Notes: generated by a model not told the origin, from the letters alone. A stretch of DNA of 64,000 nucleotides from Derxia lacustris (GCF_002105195.1 NZ_MUHU01000025.1:1-64000); one strand, 5' to 3'; positions 1-9,928 are shown, numbered from the stretch's first letter. Numbers and translations: made by a program.

Positions 1-452
1 TCACGCTGTTCTCGTCGTCGGGCTACATCAACGATCTGGCCGGCGGCTCGCTTTGTCTGTCGATGGGCTTCTCGGGCGACATCAACATCGCGCGCCAGCG
101 CGCCATCGACGCGAACAACGGCCAGAAGATCGAGGCACTCATCCCCAAGACCGGCGCGGTGCTGTTCTTCGACGTGATGGCGATTCCGGCCGACGCCGAG
201 AACGTCGACAACGCCTACAAGTGGATCAACTACATCCTGCGGCCCGAGGTCGATGCCGGCCTGACCAACAAGGTGTTCTACGCCAACCCGAACAAGGAAT
301 CGCTCAAGTTCGTGGCGGCCAATGTGGCGAGCAACAAGACCGTCTTCCTCAGCGACGAGGACAAGGCAAAGATGGTGGCGCCCGACGCGGTCAACAACGA
401 CGTGCGCCGCACCGTCACGCGGCTTTACACCAGCTTCAAGACGGGGCGCTGA
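1..452 (+). CDS. potF: Putrescine/spermidine ABC transporter substrate-binding protein, C-terminal part (5' end outside window)
   Basis: This is the last 150 or so residues of a periplasmic polyamine-binding protein; the reading frame is already open at the left edge (from base 3). The visible part has the late-lobe features of the PotD/PotF family: a segment around DINIARQRA, a stretch reading IPKTGAVLFFDVMAIPADAEN that contains the family's IPKEG-like signature, then a run on the number of residues bound as helices near YILRPEV. The stop codon is three bases before the next gene, an ATP-binding subunit, so it is the first visible gene of a potFGHI-type operon. It would bind putrescine or a related polyamine in the periplasm and hand it to PotH/PotI. 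The choice of PotF over PotD is based on the downstream PuuC-like dehydrogenase and is less certain than the family. Confidence 0.85.
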   Translation, partial: TLFSSSGYINDLAGGSLCLSMGFSGDINIARQRAIDANNGQKIEALIPKTGAVLFFDVMAIPADAENVDNAYKWINYILRPEVDAGLTNKVFYANPNKESLKFVAANVASNKTVFLSDEDKAKMVAPDAVNNDVRRTVTRLYTSFKTGR

Positions 453-455
453 CCG

Positions 456-1580
<1,125 letters not shown>

Positions 1581-1585
1581 CCGCC

Positions 1586-2515
1586 ATGAGCGCCCTCCCC
1601 AACTCGTCGCCCGCGCCGGGCCGCGTCGCGCGCATTGCCGCCGCGCTCGGCAGCCGCACCGTCATCGGCATTCCGTTCGCGTGGCTGATCGCGTTCTTTG
1701 CCGTGCCCTTCCTCATCGTGCTGAAGATCAGCGTGTCCGATTCGGACGGCATCAACTTCATGCCGCTGTTCGGCTATGAGGACGGCGTGGCCCAGCTGCG
1801 CATCAAGCTGTCCAACTACCTGTTCATCGGCACCGACGAGCTGTACTTCGCGGCCTATCTGTCGTCGATCAAGTACGCCGCCATCACCACGGTCATCTGC
1901 CTGTTCATCGGCTATCCGTTCTCGTACTTCATGGCGCGCTCGCCGGCCTCGCGCCGGCCCGCGCTGCTGATGCTGGTGATGCTGCCGTTCTGGACCTCGT
2001 TCCTGCTGCGCATCTACGCCTGGAAGGGCCTGCTCGACGACAACGGCGTATTCAACAACATCCTGACGGGCCTCGGCATGATCCACGAGCCGATCCACAT
2101 GATGCATACGCCGTTCTCGCTGGTGGTCGGCATGGTCTACGCCTATGTGCCGTTCATGATCCTGCCGCTCTACGCCAACCTGTCCAAGATGGACCTGCGG
2201 CTGCTGGAGGCCGCCGCCGACCTCGGCACCACGCCGTTCCGCGCGTTCTGGCTCATCACCGTGCCGCTGTCGCGCGCCGGGATCATCGCCGGCGCGATGC
2301 TGGTGTTCATCCCGTGCATCGGCGAGTTCGTCATCCCCGAACTGCTCGGCGGACCCGAGACGCTCATGATCGGCCGCGTGCTGTGGGACGAGTTCTTCAG
2401 CAACAACGACTGGGCCATGGCCTCGGCCGTGGCGGTGCTGATGATCCTGCTCATCATCGTGCCGATCGCGGTGTTCAACCACTACCAGGCCCAGGCCGAA
2501 GGAGCGGGCAAATGA
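1586..2515 (+). CDS. potH: Polyamine ABC transporter permease (PotH-type)
   Basis: Inner-membrane permease of 309 residues, one of the two subunits that form the channel for polyamine uptake. It begins with a short cytoplasmic tail followed by a first hydrophobic segment (IPFAWLIAFFAVPFLIVL). Several further membrane segments follow, and the permease EAA loop that docks on the ATPase is clear (EAAADLGTTPFRAFWLITV). ATG at 1586 was chosen because it lies just after the potG stop and gives a normal PotH length; the same frame is open far upstream through potG, which is a shadow. The stop overlaps the next start as ATGA, so PotH and PotI should be made in equal amounts. Confidence 0.92.
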   Translation: MSALPNSSPAPGRVARIAAALGSRTVIGIPFAWLIAFFAVPFLIVLKISVSDSDGINFMPLFGYEDGVAQLRIKLSNYLFIGTDELYFAAYLSSIKYAAITTVICLFIGYPFSYFMARSPASRRPALLMLVMLPFWTSFLLRIYAWKGLLDDNGVFNNILTGLGMIHEPIHMMHTPFSLVVGMVYAYVPFMILPLYANLSKMDLRLLEAAADLGTTPFRAFWLITVPLSRAGIIAGAMLVFIPCIGEFVIPELLGGPETLMIGRVLWDEFFSNNDWAMASAVAVLMILLIIVPIAVFNHYQAQAEGAGK

Positions 2516-3360
2516 GCAGCGCCAGCGAACGCGGCCGCCGCTTCGGCAACCTGTGGCTCACGGGCGGCTACGCCTTTCTCTACCTGCCCATCGTCACCCT
2601 GGTCGTCTTCAGCTTCAACGCTTCCAAGATGGCCTCGGTGTGGGGCGGCTTCAGCACCCACTGGTATGCGGAGCTGGCCAACGACACCGAGCTGATCGGC
2701 GGCTTCTGGCTGTCGCTGCGCATCGCGCTGATGACCGCGACCGCGTCGATCCTGCTCGGCACGCTCGCGGCGTTTGCGCTGGTGAAGTACCGGCGCTTCC
2801 CGGGCCGCACGGCATTCAGCGGCATGCTCAGCGCGCCGCTGGTCATGCCCGAGGTGATCGTGGGCCTGTCGCTGCTGCTCATGCTGGTGTCGGCGCAGCG
2901 CGCCTTCGGCTGGCCCGAGCGCGGCATGCTCACCATCTGGTTCGGCCACACGCTGCTGGGCATGGCCTATGCCACGGTGGTCATGCAATCGCGCCTGCTC
3001 GAGCTGGACAAGTCGCTGGAAGAAGCGGCGATGGACCTCGGCTGCCGGCCCTATCAGGTGTTCGGCCTCATCACGCTGCCGGCCATCGCGCAGTCGCTGC
3101 TGTCGGCCTGGCTGCTCACCTTCACCATCTCGCTCGACGATGTGGTGATCTCGGCCTTCCTCTCGGGGCCGGGCGCCACCACGCTGCCCATCGTCATCTT
3201 TTCGCGCGCGCGGCTGGGGCTCAATCCCACCGTCAACGCCGTCGCCACGCTGATGGTGGCGGTCGTGAGCGTGGGCGTCATCGCCGGCAGCCTGTGGCTG
3301 GCCCGGCAAGAGAAAAAACGTGCGGCCGAGCAGGCTGCTGCCTATCGCAACGCCGGCTGA
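2512..3360 (+). CDS. potI: Polyamine ABC transporter permease (PotI-type)
   Basis: Second permease subunit, 282 residues, with about six hydrophobic segments beginning at TGGYAFLYLPIVTLVVFSF. The EAA loop reads EEAAMDLGCRPYQVFGLITL. It pairs with PotH in the inner membrane. The start overlaps the potH stop by four bases (ATGA). The C-terminal tail is charged and rich in alanine, as is common. About 40 bases separate it from the outer-membrane protein gene that follows, close enough for one transcript. Confidence 0.92.
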   Translation: MSSASERGRRFGNLWLTGGYAFLYLPIVTLVVFSFNASKMASVWGGFSTHWYAELANDTELIGGFWLSLRIALMTATASILLGTLAAFALVKYRRFPGRTAFSGMLSAPLVMPEVIVGLSLLLMLVSAQRAFGWPERGMLTIWFGHTLLGMAYATVVMQSRLLELDKSLEEAAMDLGCRPYQVFGLITLPAIAQSLLSAWLLTFTISLDDVVISAFLSGPGATTLPIVIFSRARLGLNPTVNAVATLMVAVVSVGVIAGSLWLARQEKKRAAEQAAAYRNAG

Positions 3361-3403
3361 CCGGCGCCGCCACAAGCAGAACACCCATCCAAGGAGTGCA
3401 ACG

Positions 3404-4819
3404 ATGTCCCGACTCAACCCCGTCGTCCGCGCGCTGCGCATCGGCGCCGTCGCGCTGCCGCTGGCCTGCGCCGGATTGCCCGCGCAAGCCCAGAGCAGCA
3501 GCGATCTCATCAAGGAAATCCAGGCGCTGAAGAGCCGGCTGGAACAGCTCGAAAAGCAGGTGTCGGAGCAGAAGACGCAGATCGAGGCGCAGCAGGCCGC
3601 GCCCAAGGTCGATCCGGTCGAGTTCAACCGCATCGCGCTCAAGACCGAGGCGATGGAAGACGCCAGCACCGACTCGGGCTTCAAGGGCCTGAAGGTCAGC
3701 GGCTTCATCGACCCGACCTACATCTACAACCGCAACACCAACTCGGGCAGCTTCGTCTTCCTCAACAACTTCGACGCCCGCGACGCCAACAGCAACTACA
3801 CCTACGACAACTCCTACTTCGGCATGGCCGGCCTCGACTTCCAGAAGGAACTCGACGACGGCACGGCCTTCCGGCTGACGCTGGTGCCGCACAAGAGCAC
3901 CAGCTCGGGCTTCAACCTCGGCTCCATCGTTCATGAAGCCTCGGCCAGCATTCCGCTCGGCAACGACCTGAGCCTGCTTGCCGGCGCCATCCCCGACTGG
4001 AGCGGCTACGAAGCCTTCCTGCCGATCGACAACAAGTTCATCACCCACAACCTGCTGTTCGACTTTGCCGCGCCCACCTACTACACCGGCGCCGGCCTGC
4101 AATACGCCGTGGGCAAGTGGACCGCCAAGGCGCTGGTCGCCAACTTCAACTCGGCGCGCAATCCGTCCAACACCAAGTCGCCGGTGTTCACCTACCGCGT
4201 CGACCGCGAGATCAGCGAGTTCACCGGCTTCGGCTTTGCCGGCCAGCACGGCCGCGTGAACGGCCAGGGCCTGAACATGTTCGAGGTCGACGGCTTCTAC
4301 ACGCGCGGCGACCTTGACCTGAAGGGCCAGATCGGCGCCGGCGAATGGCAGCACAACGCCTTCAACGGCCGCCAGGCGCAGTGGTGGGGCGCGTCGCTGT
4401 TCGCGTCCTACCAGCTCACGCCCGCCTGGGAAGGGCTGGCGCGCTTCGACTACCTGAACAACCGGCGCAACGGCGGCGGCACCATCGGCGCCCTGCCCGC
4501 CAGCGGCTGCGATGTGCCGCTCGACGCCGACGGCACCTGCACCGGCAACGCCACCGTCATCGCCGACGGCCGCAACGGCTTCGGTCCCGGCATGACCTTC
4601 GACAGCACGACCGGCGTGTGGGCCGCCAGCAATGGCGACAAGGGCGCCAACCGCTGGGCCGCGAGCTTCGGCCTCGGCTACCTGTTCAGCGACAACGTGC
4701 GCTTCAAGCTCGAATACCGCTACGACCGCGCCAACCTGCCCGTCTTCATCGACACCCGCGACGGCAGCTACGGCAAGGACAACCATCTGCTCGGCCTGTC
4801 CAGCGTCATCAGCTTCTGA
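3404..4819 (+). CDS. DUF3138 family outer-membrane protein (candidate polyamine porin)
   Basis: Secreted protein of 471 residues that I place in the DUF3138 family from its N-terminal layout: a signal peptide (cleavage probably after AQA near residue 28), a short coiled coil (IKEIQALKSRLEQLEKQVSE, about 34-55), then the conserved block EDASTDSGFKGLKVSGFIDP leading into a long series of alternating amphipathic strands. The protein ends in aromatic strands (LGLSSVISF), the C-terminal phenylalanine being typical of outer-membrane beta-barrels. The ATG at 3404 has AAGGAG eight bases upstream. Its position between potI and a PuuC-like dehydrogenase suggests a barrel that lets polyamines or their breakdown products cross the outer membrane. 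That role is inference; the family itself has no assigned function that I know of. Confidence 0.82.
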   Translation: MSRLNPVVRALRIGAVALPLACAGLPAQAQSSSDLIKEIQALKSRLEQLEKQVSEQKTQIEAQQAAPKVDPVEFNRIALKTEAMEDASTDSGFKGLKVSGFIDPTYIYNRNTNSGSFVFLNNFDARDANSNYTYDNSYFGMAGLDFQKELDDGTAFRLTLVPHKSTSSGFNLGSIVHEASASIPLGNDLSLLAGAIPDWSGYEAFLPIDNKFITHNLLFDFAAPTYYTGAGLQYAVGKWTAKALVANFNSARNPSNTKSPVFTYRVDREISEFTGFGFAGQHGRVNGQGLNMFEVDGFYTRGDLDLKGQIGAGEWQHNAFNGRQAQWWGASLFASYQLTPAWEGLARFDYLNNRRNGGGTIGALPASGCDVPLDADGTCTGNATVIADGRNGFGPGMTFDSTTGVWAASNGDKGANRWAASFGLGYLFSDNVRFKLEYRYDRANLPVFIDTRDGSYGKDNHLLGLSSVISF

Positions 4820-4832
4820 TCGGAACACCGCC

Positions 4833-6296
4833 ATGACCCAAGCCCGCCCCACCTTCGACGGCCGTGCCTTCATCGACGGCCAGCGCGTCGACGCCGCCAG
4901 CGGCGCCCGCTTCGACTGCATCTCGCCGGTGGACGGGCAGGTCATCGCGCAAGTCGCGCGCTGCGATGCGCAGGACGTGGACCGCGCCGTCGTCGCCGCG
5001 CGCCGCGCCTTCGACGACCGGCGCTGGGCCGGCCTCGCGCCGCGCAAGCGCAAGGAAACGCTGATCCGCTTCGCCGACCTGATGGTCCGCGAGCGCGACG
5101 CGCTGGCGCTGACCGAAACCCTCGACATGGGCAAGCCGCTGCGCAACGCCCGCAGCGCCGACGTGATGGGCGCGCAGAACTGCATCCGCTGGTACGGCGA
5201 AGCCATCGACAAGCTCTACGGCGAAATCGCGCCCACCGGCGACGACGCGCTCGCCCTCATCACCCACGAGCCGATCGGCGTGGTCGCGGCCATCGTGCCG
5301 TGGAACTACCCGATGCTCATGACCAGCTGGAAGATCGCGCCGGCGCTGGCGGCCGGCAACAGCGTGATCCTCAAGCCCAGCGAAAAGAGCCCGCTGAGCG
5401 CGCTGCGCATGGCCGAACTGGCGCTCGAAGCCGGCATTCCGCCCGGCGTGTTCAACGTGCTGCCCGGCTACGGCCACGAAGCCGGCGAAGCGCTGGCCAT
5501 GCACATGGACGTGGATTGCATCGGCTTTACCGGCAGCACGCGCATCGGCAAGCGAATCGTCGAATGCTCGGGCCGCAGCAATCTCAAGCGCGCCTGGACC
5601 GAATTGGGCGGAAAGTCACCCAATATCGTCTGCGCCGATGTGGCCGATATCGACGCGGCGGTGGAAGCCTCGATCGGCTCGATCTTTTACAACCAGGGCG
5701 AAAGCTGCAATGCGCCGAGCCGGCTATTTGTCGAAAGCAGCATTCGCGACGACTTTCTGGAACGCGCACTCAAGCTGATTCCGCGCTACGAACCCGCCGA
5801 CCCGCTCGACATGAGCACGACCATGGGCGCGCTGGTGGACGACATTCAAATGCGCTCGGTGCTCGGCTATATCGAGGCCGGCAAGGCCGAAGGCGCGGCG
5901 CTGATTGCCGGCGGCGAACAGGCGCGACTGGAATCGGGCGGCTATTACGTGCGACCGACCATTTTTGCCGGCGTGCGCAACGACATGAAGATTGCGCGCG
6001 AGGAGATTTTCGGGCCGGTGCTGAGTGTCATCAGTTTTGATGATGTGAACGAGGCGGTTCGGCAGGCGAACGACACGCCCTATGGCCTGCATGCGGCGAT
6101 CTGGACGCGGGATATTTCGAAGGCGCATCGGATTGCGCGGGCGCTCAGGGCTGGGACGGTGCATGTCAATTCCTATGATGAGGATGACATCACGGTGCCG
6201 TTTGGCGGGTTCAAGCAAAGTGGCAACGGTAGGGACAAGTCGCTCCATGCGTTTGAGAAGTACATGGAAGTTAAGACGACGTGGGTGAGGCTTTAA
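4833..6296 (+). CDS. puuC: Aldehyde dehydrogenase, PuuC-like (gamma-glutamyl-gamma-aminobutyraldehyde dehydrogenase)
   Basis: NAD(P)-dependent aldehyde dehydrogenase, 487 residues, full length for the family. Visible landmarks are PWNYP (157-161), the cofactor lysine in KPSE (181-184), the nucleotide loop FTGSTRIGKRI (232-242), the general base glutamate in ELGG (257-260), the catalytic cysteine in NQGESC (287-292) and the late motif EEIFGPVLSV. In the polyamine context the likely substrate is gamma-glutamyl-gamma-aminobutyraldehyde or a similar aminoaldehyde from putrescine breakdown; this is inferred from neighbours, and a betaine-aldehyde-like activity is possible. Codon choice drifts in the last third of the gene toward GGG, GAT and TTT, unlike the upstream half. 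The stop TAA is part of the Shine-Dalgarno sequence of the next gene. Confidence 0.88.
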   Translation: MTQARPTFDGRAFIDGQRVDAASGARFDCISPVDGQVIAQVARCDAQDVDRAVVAARRAFDDRRWAGLAPRKRKETLIRFADLMVRERDALALTETLDMGKPLRNARSADVMGAQNCIRWYGEAIDKLYGEIAPTGDDALALITHEPIGVVAAIVPWNYPMLMTSWKIAPALAAGNSVILKPSEKSPLSALRMAELALEAGIPPGVFNVLPGYGHEAGEALAMHMDVDCIGFTGSTRIGKRIVECSGRSNLKRAWTELGGKSPNIVCADVADIDAAVEASIGSIFYNQGESCNAPSRLFVESSIRDDFLERALKLIPRYEPADPLDMSTTMGALVDDIQMRSVLGYIEAGKAEGAALIAGGEQARLESGGYYVRPTIFAGVRNDMKIAREEIFGPVLSVISFDDVNEAVRQANDTPYGLHAAIWTRDISKAHRIARALRAGTVHVNSYDEDDITVPFGGFKQSGNGRDKSLHAFEKYMEVKTTWVRL

Positions 6297-6300
6297 GGAG
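6295..6300 (+). promoter_or_regulatory. Strong ribosome-binding site overlapping the puuC stop codon
   Basis: AAGGAG begins inside the TAA stop of the dehydrogenase gene and sits seven bases before the ATG at 6308. It fixes the start of the AT-rich STAND gene and suggests translation by ribosomes ending on puuC. No separate promoter is evident in the 11-base gap. Confidence 0.75.
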
Positions 6301-6307
6301 AAACTAT

Positions 6308-8896
6308 ATGAACTGGAAAGTAACTGACATCAAGTCACAACTCAACGAACTTCTCGACTCAGGTGATATATCCGATCGCATACCTCTCTTACTCATCAAG
6401 GAAGGATTCTGTGCCCCAATCGAATGTGAAATACTGGACTACAAAGAAAATTTCGAAGAGGATGATAAAAGCTACGCAAAGCTTATCAAAAAGATCGCCA
6501 GCTTTTACAATTCCTATGGCGGCTACCTAATATACGGCGTTACTGAAGTCGAGAGCGAGACAGTATTCGCCGTCACGTCAAAACAGCACACCGCACCAAA
6601 CATAGAAAAAGTTAAAGCCCTCTGCAAGTCATATCTAGATGAGCGCATCGCTGTAACCATGGCTCAACATACATGCAAGAACACCAGCGACCAAGAATCA
6701 ACAGTAAGCGTTTTACACATTCCAAGACGAACAAGCCAACTACCAGTTGCCTTTATTAAAGATGGCCCCAAGGACACTTTTACAAAGAAGCAGATTTACC
6801 ATCGAAGTCGCGACGAGTGCATCGAAGCAAAGGGTCATGAGATATTCGATCTCGCAGGGGAACGGCCTTCACCCTTCAGAATCAACGGCACGCCGTTTCG
6901 ATACGGCATACTCGCAACCAGGCGCATTCAAACAAAACTCCCAGACAAGAATATCATCTGCCCAAATTTCATTGGACGAGCAGACCCCTTAAATCAACTT
7001 TGGAACTGGCTAGGAGATGACTTGAGCAGCATCAAACTACTTACCGGCGAAGGCGGACTTGGAAAGTCCAGCCTTGCGTACGAATTTGCTGTTCAAACAT
7101 CAAAGCTCATCAAATCGCCATTCGAGCAAATTGTTTGGCTAACCGCAAAGCAGAGACAATTTGACGGCAGCAAAGACAGCTATACAGATCTAGCAAACGC
7201 AGACTTCGCGAGCTATAGAGAACTACTAGAGTCAATTGCAGAAAACCTACCAGAGCCACTTACCACTCCGCTCAAAGAAATCTCCGATCGAGATTTGAAG
7301 CGAATAATAAAGAGCGGACTCACTCAATACCCATCACTATTCATTCTCGATGACATTGACTCGTTGACAACAGAAGAACAAAAGCAAGCCAGCGAAATAG
7401 GTCTTATGCTTGGAGCGATGCAGTCAAAAATACTACTCACAAATCGCCACGATCAAACTTACTCACCAGATACCACTATCCGCCTACACGGATTCTCCAG
7501 CCCAACGACTGGAGATGAATATGCACAGTACGTTGACAGCCTTTTCTTGCGAGGAATTCTTAGGAAAGAACTTTCGAGCAAGCAGTTGAGAGAATTACAT
7601 TCGACCACCGAAGGCAGCCCGTTATATACGGAATCACTCTGCCGTCTATTTCGCTTCTCATCATTTGAAGAAGCGCTTAACCGATGGAAAAAGGAAGGGG
7701 GAGAAGGTGCACGCCGAGCCGCACTAGATCGAGAAATTCAACAACTCTCGCCAGAGGCGAAGAGAATATTGCTCGCCGCCGCCTTAGTAGGAAGAGCGTC
7801 CGTACCAAATCTTTCGGAAATAACCGAATGCAGCCTTGAAAAAGTTGAACAAGCCATTCAGGAGTTAAGCACCCTCCATTTAGTTAGTGGCGATCCGATC
7901 GGCGACACACCAAACTTTATCGTTCCGTCAAACACCATCCGCTTAGTCAAGAACAGCGCCCAACTCTTAGCAACCGACCACAAGAAGATAGAGTTAAGAA
8001 TAAAGGACTTAAGCCAACCCCTTAAGCATGGCAAAGGAAGAGATGATGTATCCCGACTTGCAATTACACAAGCACAAGCGCAAGTGCGCCAACACAAGCA
8101 CATGGACGCGATTGCAACACTCACGGATGCAATTAAGCTCCGCCCCAAAAACGGGGATCTGAAGGGAGTAAAGGCAGAATTATTCATGCAAATACAACCA
8201 CCGAGACATGAGGAAGCTCGCCGACTCGCAAGAGATGCAATTCAAATCGGATGCAATCGCCCAACAACATTTGACACATGGTTTGACGCAGAAATGCAAA
8301 GCGGCCATTATCCTGGCGCAATCGAAGCTGCAGAAATGGCACTGACCCGAGAAATTGGGCACAACCATGAGTGGCTCATGAAAAATGCAGCCGCACTTTT
8401 CACAAAAGCCACTAACAGTGGCATCGGAACCTCCCCCGCTGACAAATTATCGACACTCATACGAGCCAGCGAACTTATACACGAAGCAGTTAAGACAACC
8501 CGTGGAGAAACAAGCACAAAATATCAAAATGTCCGCTTCGATGTGCATGACCAAATTTGGTCAGTCATTATTGATGATGGATTGACCCGTCTAGATGAAA
8601 TACGTATAGCGAGAGGGCAGCTCGAGAAATTTTGGCGCACTCAAGATGTGCGTTTGACGAACGCATCTCGCTGCATTGAAGTAGTCAACGCACTCATCAA
8701 GATTGCAAAATCGTCGGTGACGAATGAACGCGAAAACCGCATTGATCTGTATACAGAGGAGTTCAAGCTCTGCGAAAAACTCATTGATGCCAGACTCACT
8801 GAATACCCACAAGACACACGGCACCCGCAGTTAATCGAGCGTTGGGAAAAGGCAAAGAACAAATTTCACGACACCCTAACAACATCAGGACAGTGA
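6308..8896 (+). CDS. AlbA_2 (Schlafen-like) - STAND NTPase - helical-repeat protein, candidate defence gene
   Basis: An 862-residue multidomain protein. Residues about 35-180 resemble the AlbA_2/Schlafen-like domain: an ECEILDYKE strand, a helix, then IASFYNSYGGYLIYGV, the family's characteristic asparagine-x-x-glycine-glycine turn. Residues 216-450 form a STAND-type P-loop NTPase: FIGR lead-in (221-224), Walker A GEGGLGKSS (247-255), Walker B LFILDDIDS (344-352), sensor ILLTNRHD (375-382) and the downstream helical and winged-helix region (to about 565). The C-terminal 280 residues are helical and TPR-like (HMDAIATLTDAIKLRPKNGD). This order, effector then switch then repeat sensor, is that of bacterial immune STAND proteins. 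The gene is far richer in A and T than its neighbours, with codons such as AAA, ATA and CTA, so it was acquired horizontally. No homologue name can be given; the function is inferred. Confidence 0.8.
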   Translation: MNWKVTDIKSQLNELLDSGDISDRIPLLLIKEGFCAPIECEILDYKENFEEDDKSYAKLIKKIASFYNSYGGYLIYGVTEVESETVFAVTSKQHTAPNIEKVKALCKSYLDERIAVTMAQHTCKNTSDQESTVSVLHIPRRTSQLPVAFIKDGPKDTFTKKQIYHRSRDECIEAKGHEIFDLAGERPSPFRINGTPFRYGILATRRIQTKLPDKNIICPNFIGRADPLNQLWNWLGDDLSSIKLLTGEGGLGKSSLAYEFAVQTSKLIKSPFEQIVWLTAKQRQFDGSKDSYTDLANADFASYRELLESIAENLPEPLTTPLKEISDRDLKRIIKSGLTQYPSLFILDDIDSLTTEEQKQASEIGLMLGAMQSKILLTNRHDQTYSPDTTIRLHGFSSPTTGDEYAQYVDSLFLRGILRKELSSKQLRELHSTTEGSPLYTESLCRLFRFSSFEEALNRWKKEGGEGARRAALDREIQQLSPEAKRILLAAALVGRASVPNLSEITECSLEKVEQAIQELSTLHLVSGDPIGDTPNFIVPSNTIRLVKNSAQLLATDHKKIELRIKDLSQPLKHGKGRDDVSRLAITQAQAQVRQHKHMDAIATLTDAIKLRPKNGDLKGVKAELFMQIQPPRHEEARRLARDAIQIGCNRPTTFDTWFDAEMQSGHYPGAIEAAEMALTREIGHNHEWLMKNAAALFTKATNSGIGTSPADKLSTLIRASELIHEAVKTTRGETSTKYQNVRFDVHDQIWSVIIDDGLTRLDEIRIARGQLEKFWRTQDVRLTNASRCIEVVNALIKIAKSSVTNERENRIDLYTEEFKLCEKLIDARLTEYPQDTRHPQLIERWEKAKNKFHDTLTTSGQ

Positions 8897-9045
8897 TAAA
8901 CGTCGACGGCCACAAATACGCCGAGGCAATTAGTAGACGATTTGAAATTCCCAACATTTCACAGGACCCTACTGTTGCACAGGTACTTCTATGTACGTTT
9001 GGAGGAGCATCTTCACACCCCTTGCATCGTACTTCAGCCAATTAA
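8893..9045 (+). pseudogene. Truncated second gene translationally coupled to the STAND gene
   Basis: A GTG start overlaps the STAND stop as GTGA and opens a 50-codon frame (MINVDGHKYAEAISRR if GTG is read as Met). It keeps the AT-rich composition of the island and ends shortly before an insertion-sequence end. The coupled start suggests a real partner gene; the short length and closeness of the IS suggest that only its N-terminus survives. I do not recognise the family. Alternatively it is an intact microprotein of 50 residues. Confidence 0.4.
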
Positions 9046-9077
9046 ATCAATTGGTAGCAGGCTTGCAGAAGATTAAT

Positions 9078-9880
9078 AGCCTGTTTGAAAATGCCCCTCA
9101 AAAGCAAATGCGCCGCATGAGCATGCTGCTTATGGCGATCTGAATCATCGCCTCGGCGGTATCGATGCGGCGCTCGTAATCGCGCACGAGGCGGCGCCAA
9201 TGCGCCATCCAGCCGAAGGTGCGCTCGACCACCCAGCGGCGCGGCAGCACTTCGAAGCCGATCTGGCCTTCGCGGCGGCGCACGACTTCAACGACGAAAT
9301 CAAGCATTGCCGCCTTGTTCATCAGCGCGGTGCGGTCATACGCCCCATCGGCGAAGAAATGCTTGATGCCGGGCCAGCGCTTCTTGAGGGCATCGAGCAC
9401 GGCAATCGCACCGGTGCTGTCGGCAATGTCGGCGGGCGTGAGATTGACCATCAGCAGGCGTCCGTCGCTATCGACGGCGATATGGCGCTTGCGACCGACG
9501 ATTTTCTTGTTGGCGTCGTAGCCCTGTTTGCCTGCGTGCGGCGCCTTGACGCTCTGGCTGTCGAGCACGCCCGCCGTGGGCCAGTCGCGCCCGTTGGCCT
9601 GTCGGTCGATCATGAGGACAACTTCGTGCAGCGTCGCGAACAGGAAGCGCCGCAGTAGTTGCCGGAACCACCAGTAGATCGTCTGCCAGGGGCCGAAATC
9701 GTGCGGCAGCATTCGCCAGCCGCAGCCCGAGCGCACGAGATAGCGCAAGGCGTTGATGACTTCGCGAAGATCCATCCGGCGCTTGCGGCCCGTGCGCCCG
9801 ACCGCCGGGAGCAGGGGCTGCAAGGCTGCCCATTCCGCGTCGGCCATGTCGCTCAGGCAGGGATTGGTGTTCTTCGCCGG
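9078..9880 (-). mobile_element. IS5-family insertion sequence, apparently one-ended
   Basis: The element is defined by the transposase gene on the minus strand. At the low-coordinate side the sequence GCCTGTTTGAAAAT (9079-9092) just past the transposase stop looks like a terminal repeat of this IS group. I found no matching inverted copy (ATTTTCAAACAGGC) at the other side before vapB, so the upstream end seems lost or diverged. Boundaries are approximate, and no target duplication could be assigned. Confidence 0.6.
9098..9847 (-). CDS. IS5-family transposase (DDE type)
   Basis: A 249-residue DDE transposase measured from the ATG at 9847. The N-terminal part has the DUF4096-like pattern (DAEWAALQPLLP ... 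LREVINALRYLVRSGCGWRMLP). Catalytic acids are visible as aspartate in VLDSQSVK, aspartate in FFADGAYD and glutamate in RRWVVERTFGW, followed by the R-x-x-x-E-like continuation. The core is complete, so it could be active. The frame stays open upstream to 10090, but that portion overlaps the vapB gene and its operator and does not look like transposase; a start a few codons above 9847 with a lost IS end is possible. Composition is GC-rich, unlike the STAND gene, so the IS arrived separately. Confidence 0.85.
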   Translation of the reverse strand: MADAEWAALQPLLPAVGRTGRKRRMDLREVINALRYLVRSGCGWRMLPHDFGPWQTIYWWFRQLLRRFLFATLHEVVLMIDRQANGRDWPTAGVLDSQSVKAPHAGKQGYDANKKIVGRKRHIAVDSDGRLLMVNLTPADIADSTGAIAVLDALKKRWPGIKHFFADGAYDRTALMNKAAMLDFVVEVVRRREGQIGFEVLPRRWVVERTFGWMAHWRRLVRDYERRIDTAEAMIQIAISSMLMRRICF

Positions 9881-9906
9881 ATTGAATAGACCGCAACGCT
9901 CATCAC

Positions 9907-9928
9907 GGCATATGCTGCTGCATATGCC
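9907..9928. promoter_or_regulatory. Palindromic operator upstream of vapBC
   Basis: Perfect inverted repeat GGCATATGC - 4 bases - GCATATGCC, 21 bases before the vapB start. Palindromes in this position are the usual binding sites for VapB-VapC autoregulation. It lies between the IS remnant and vapB, so the promoter was kept. Binding itself is inferred. Confidence 0.7.
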
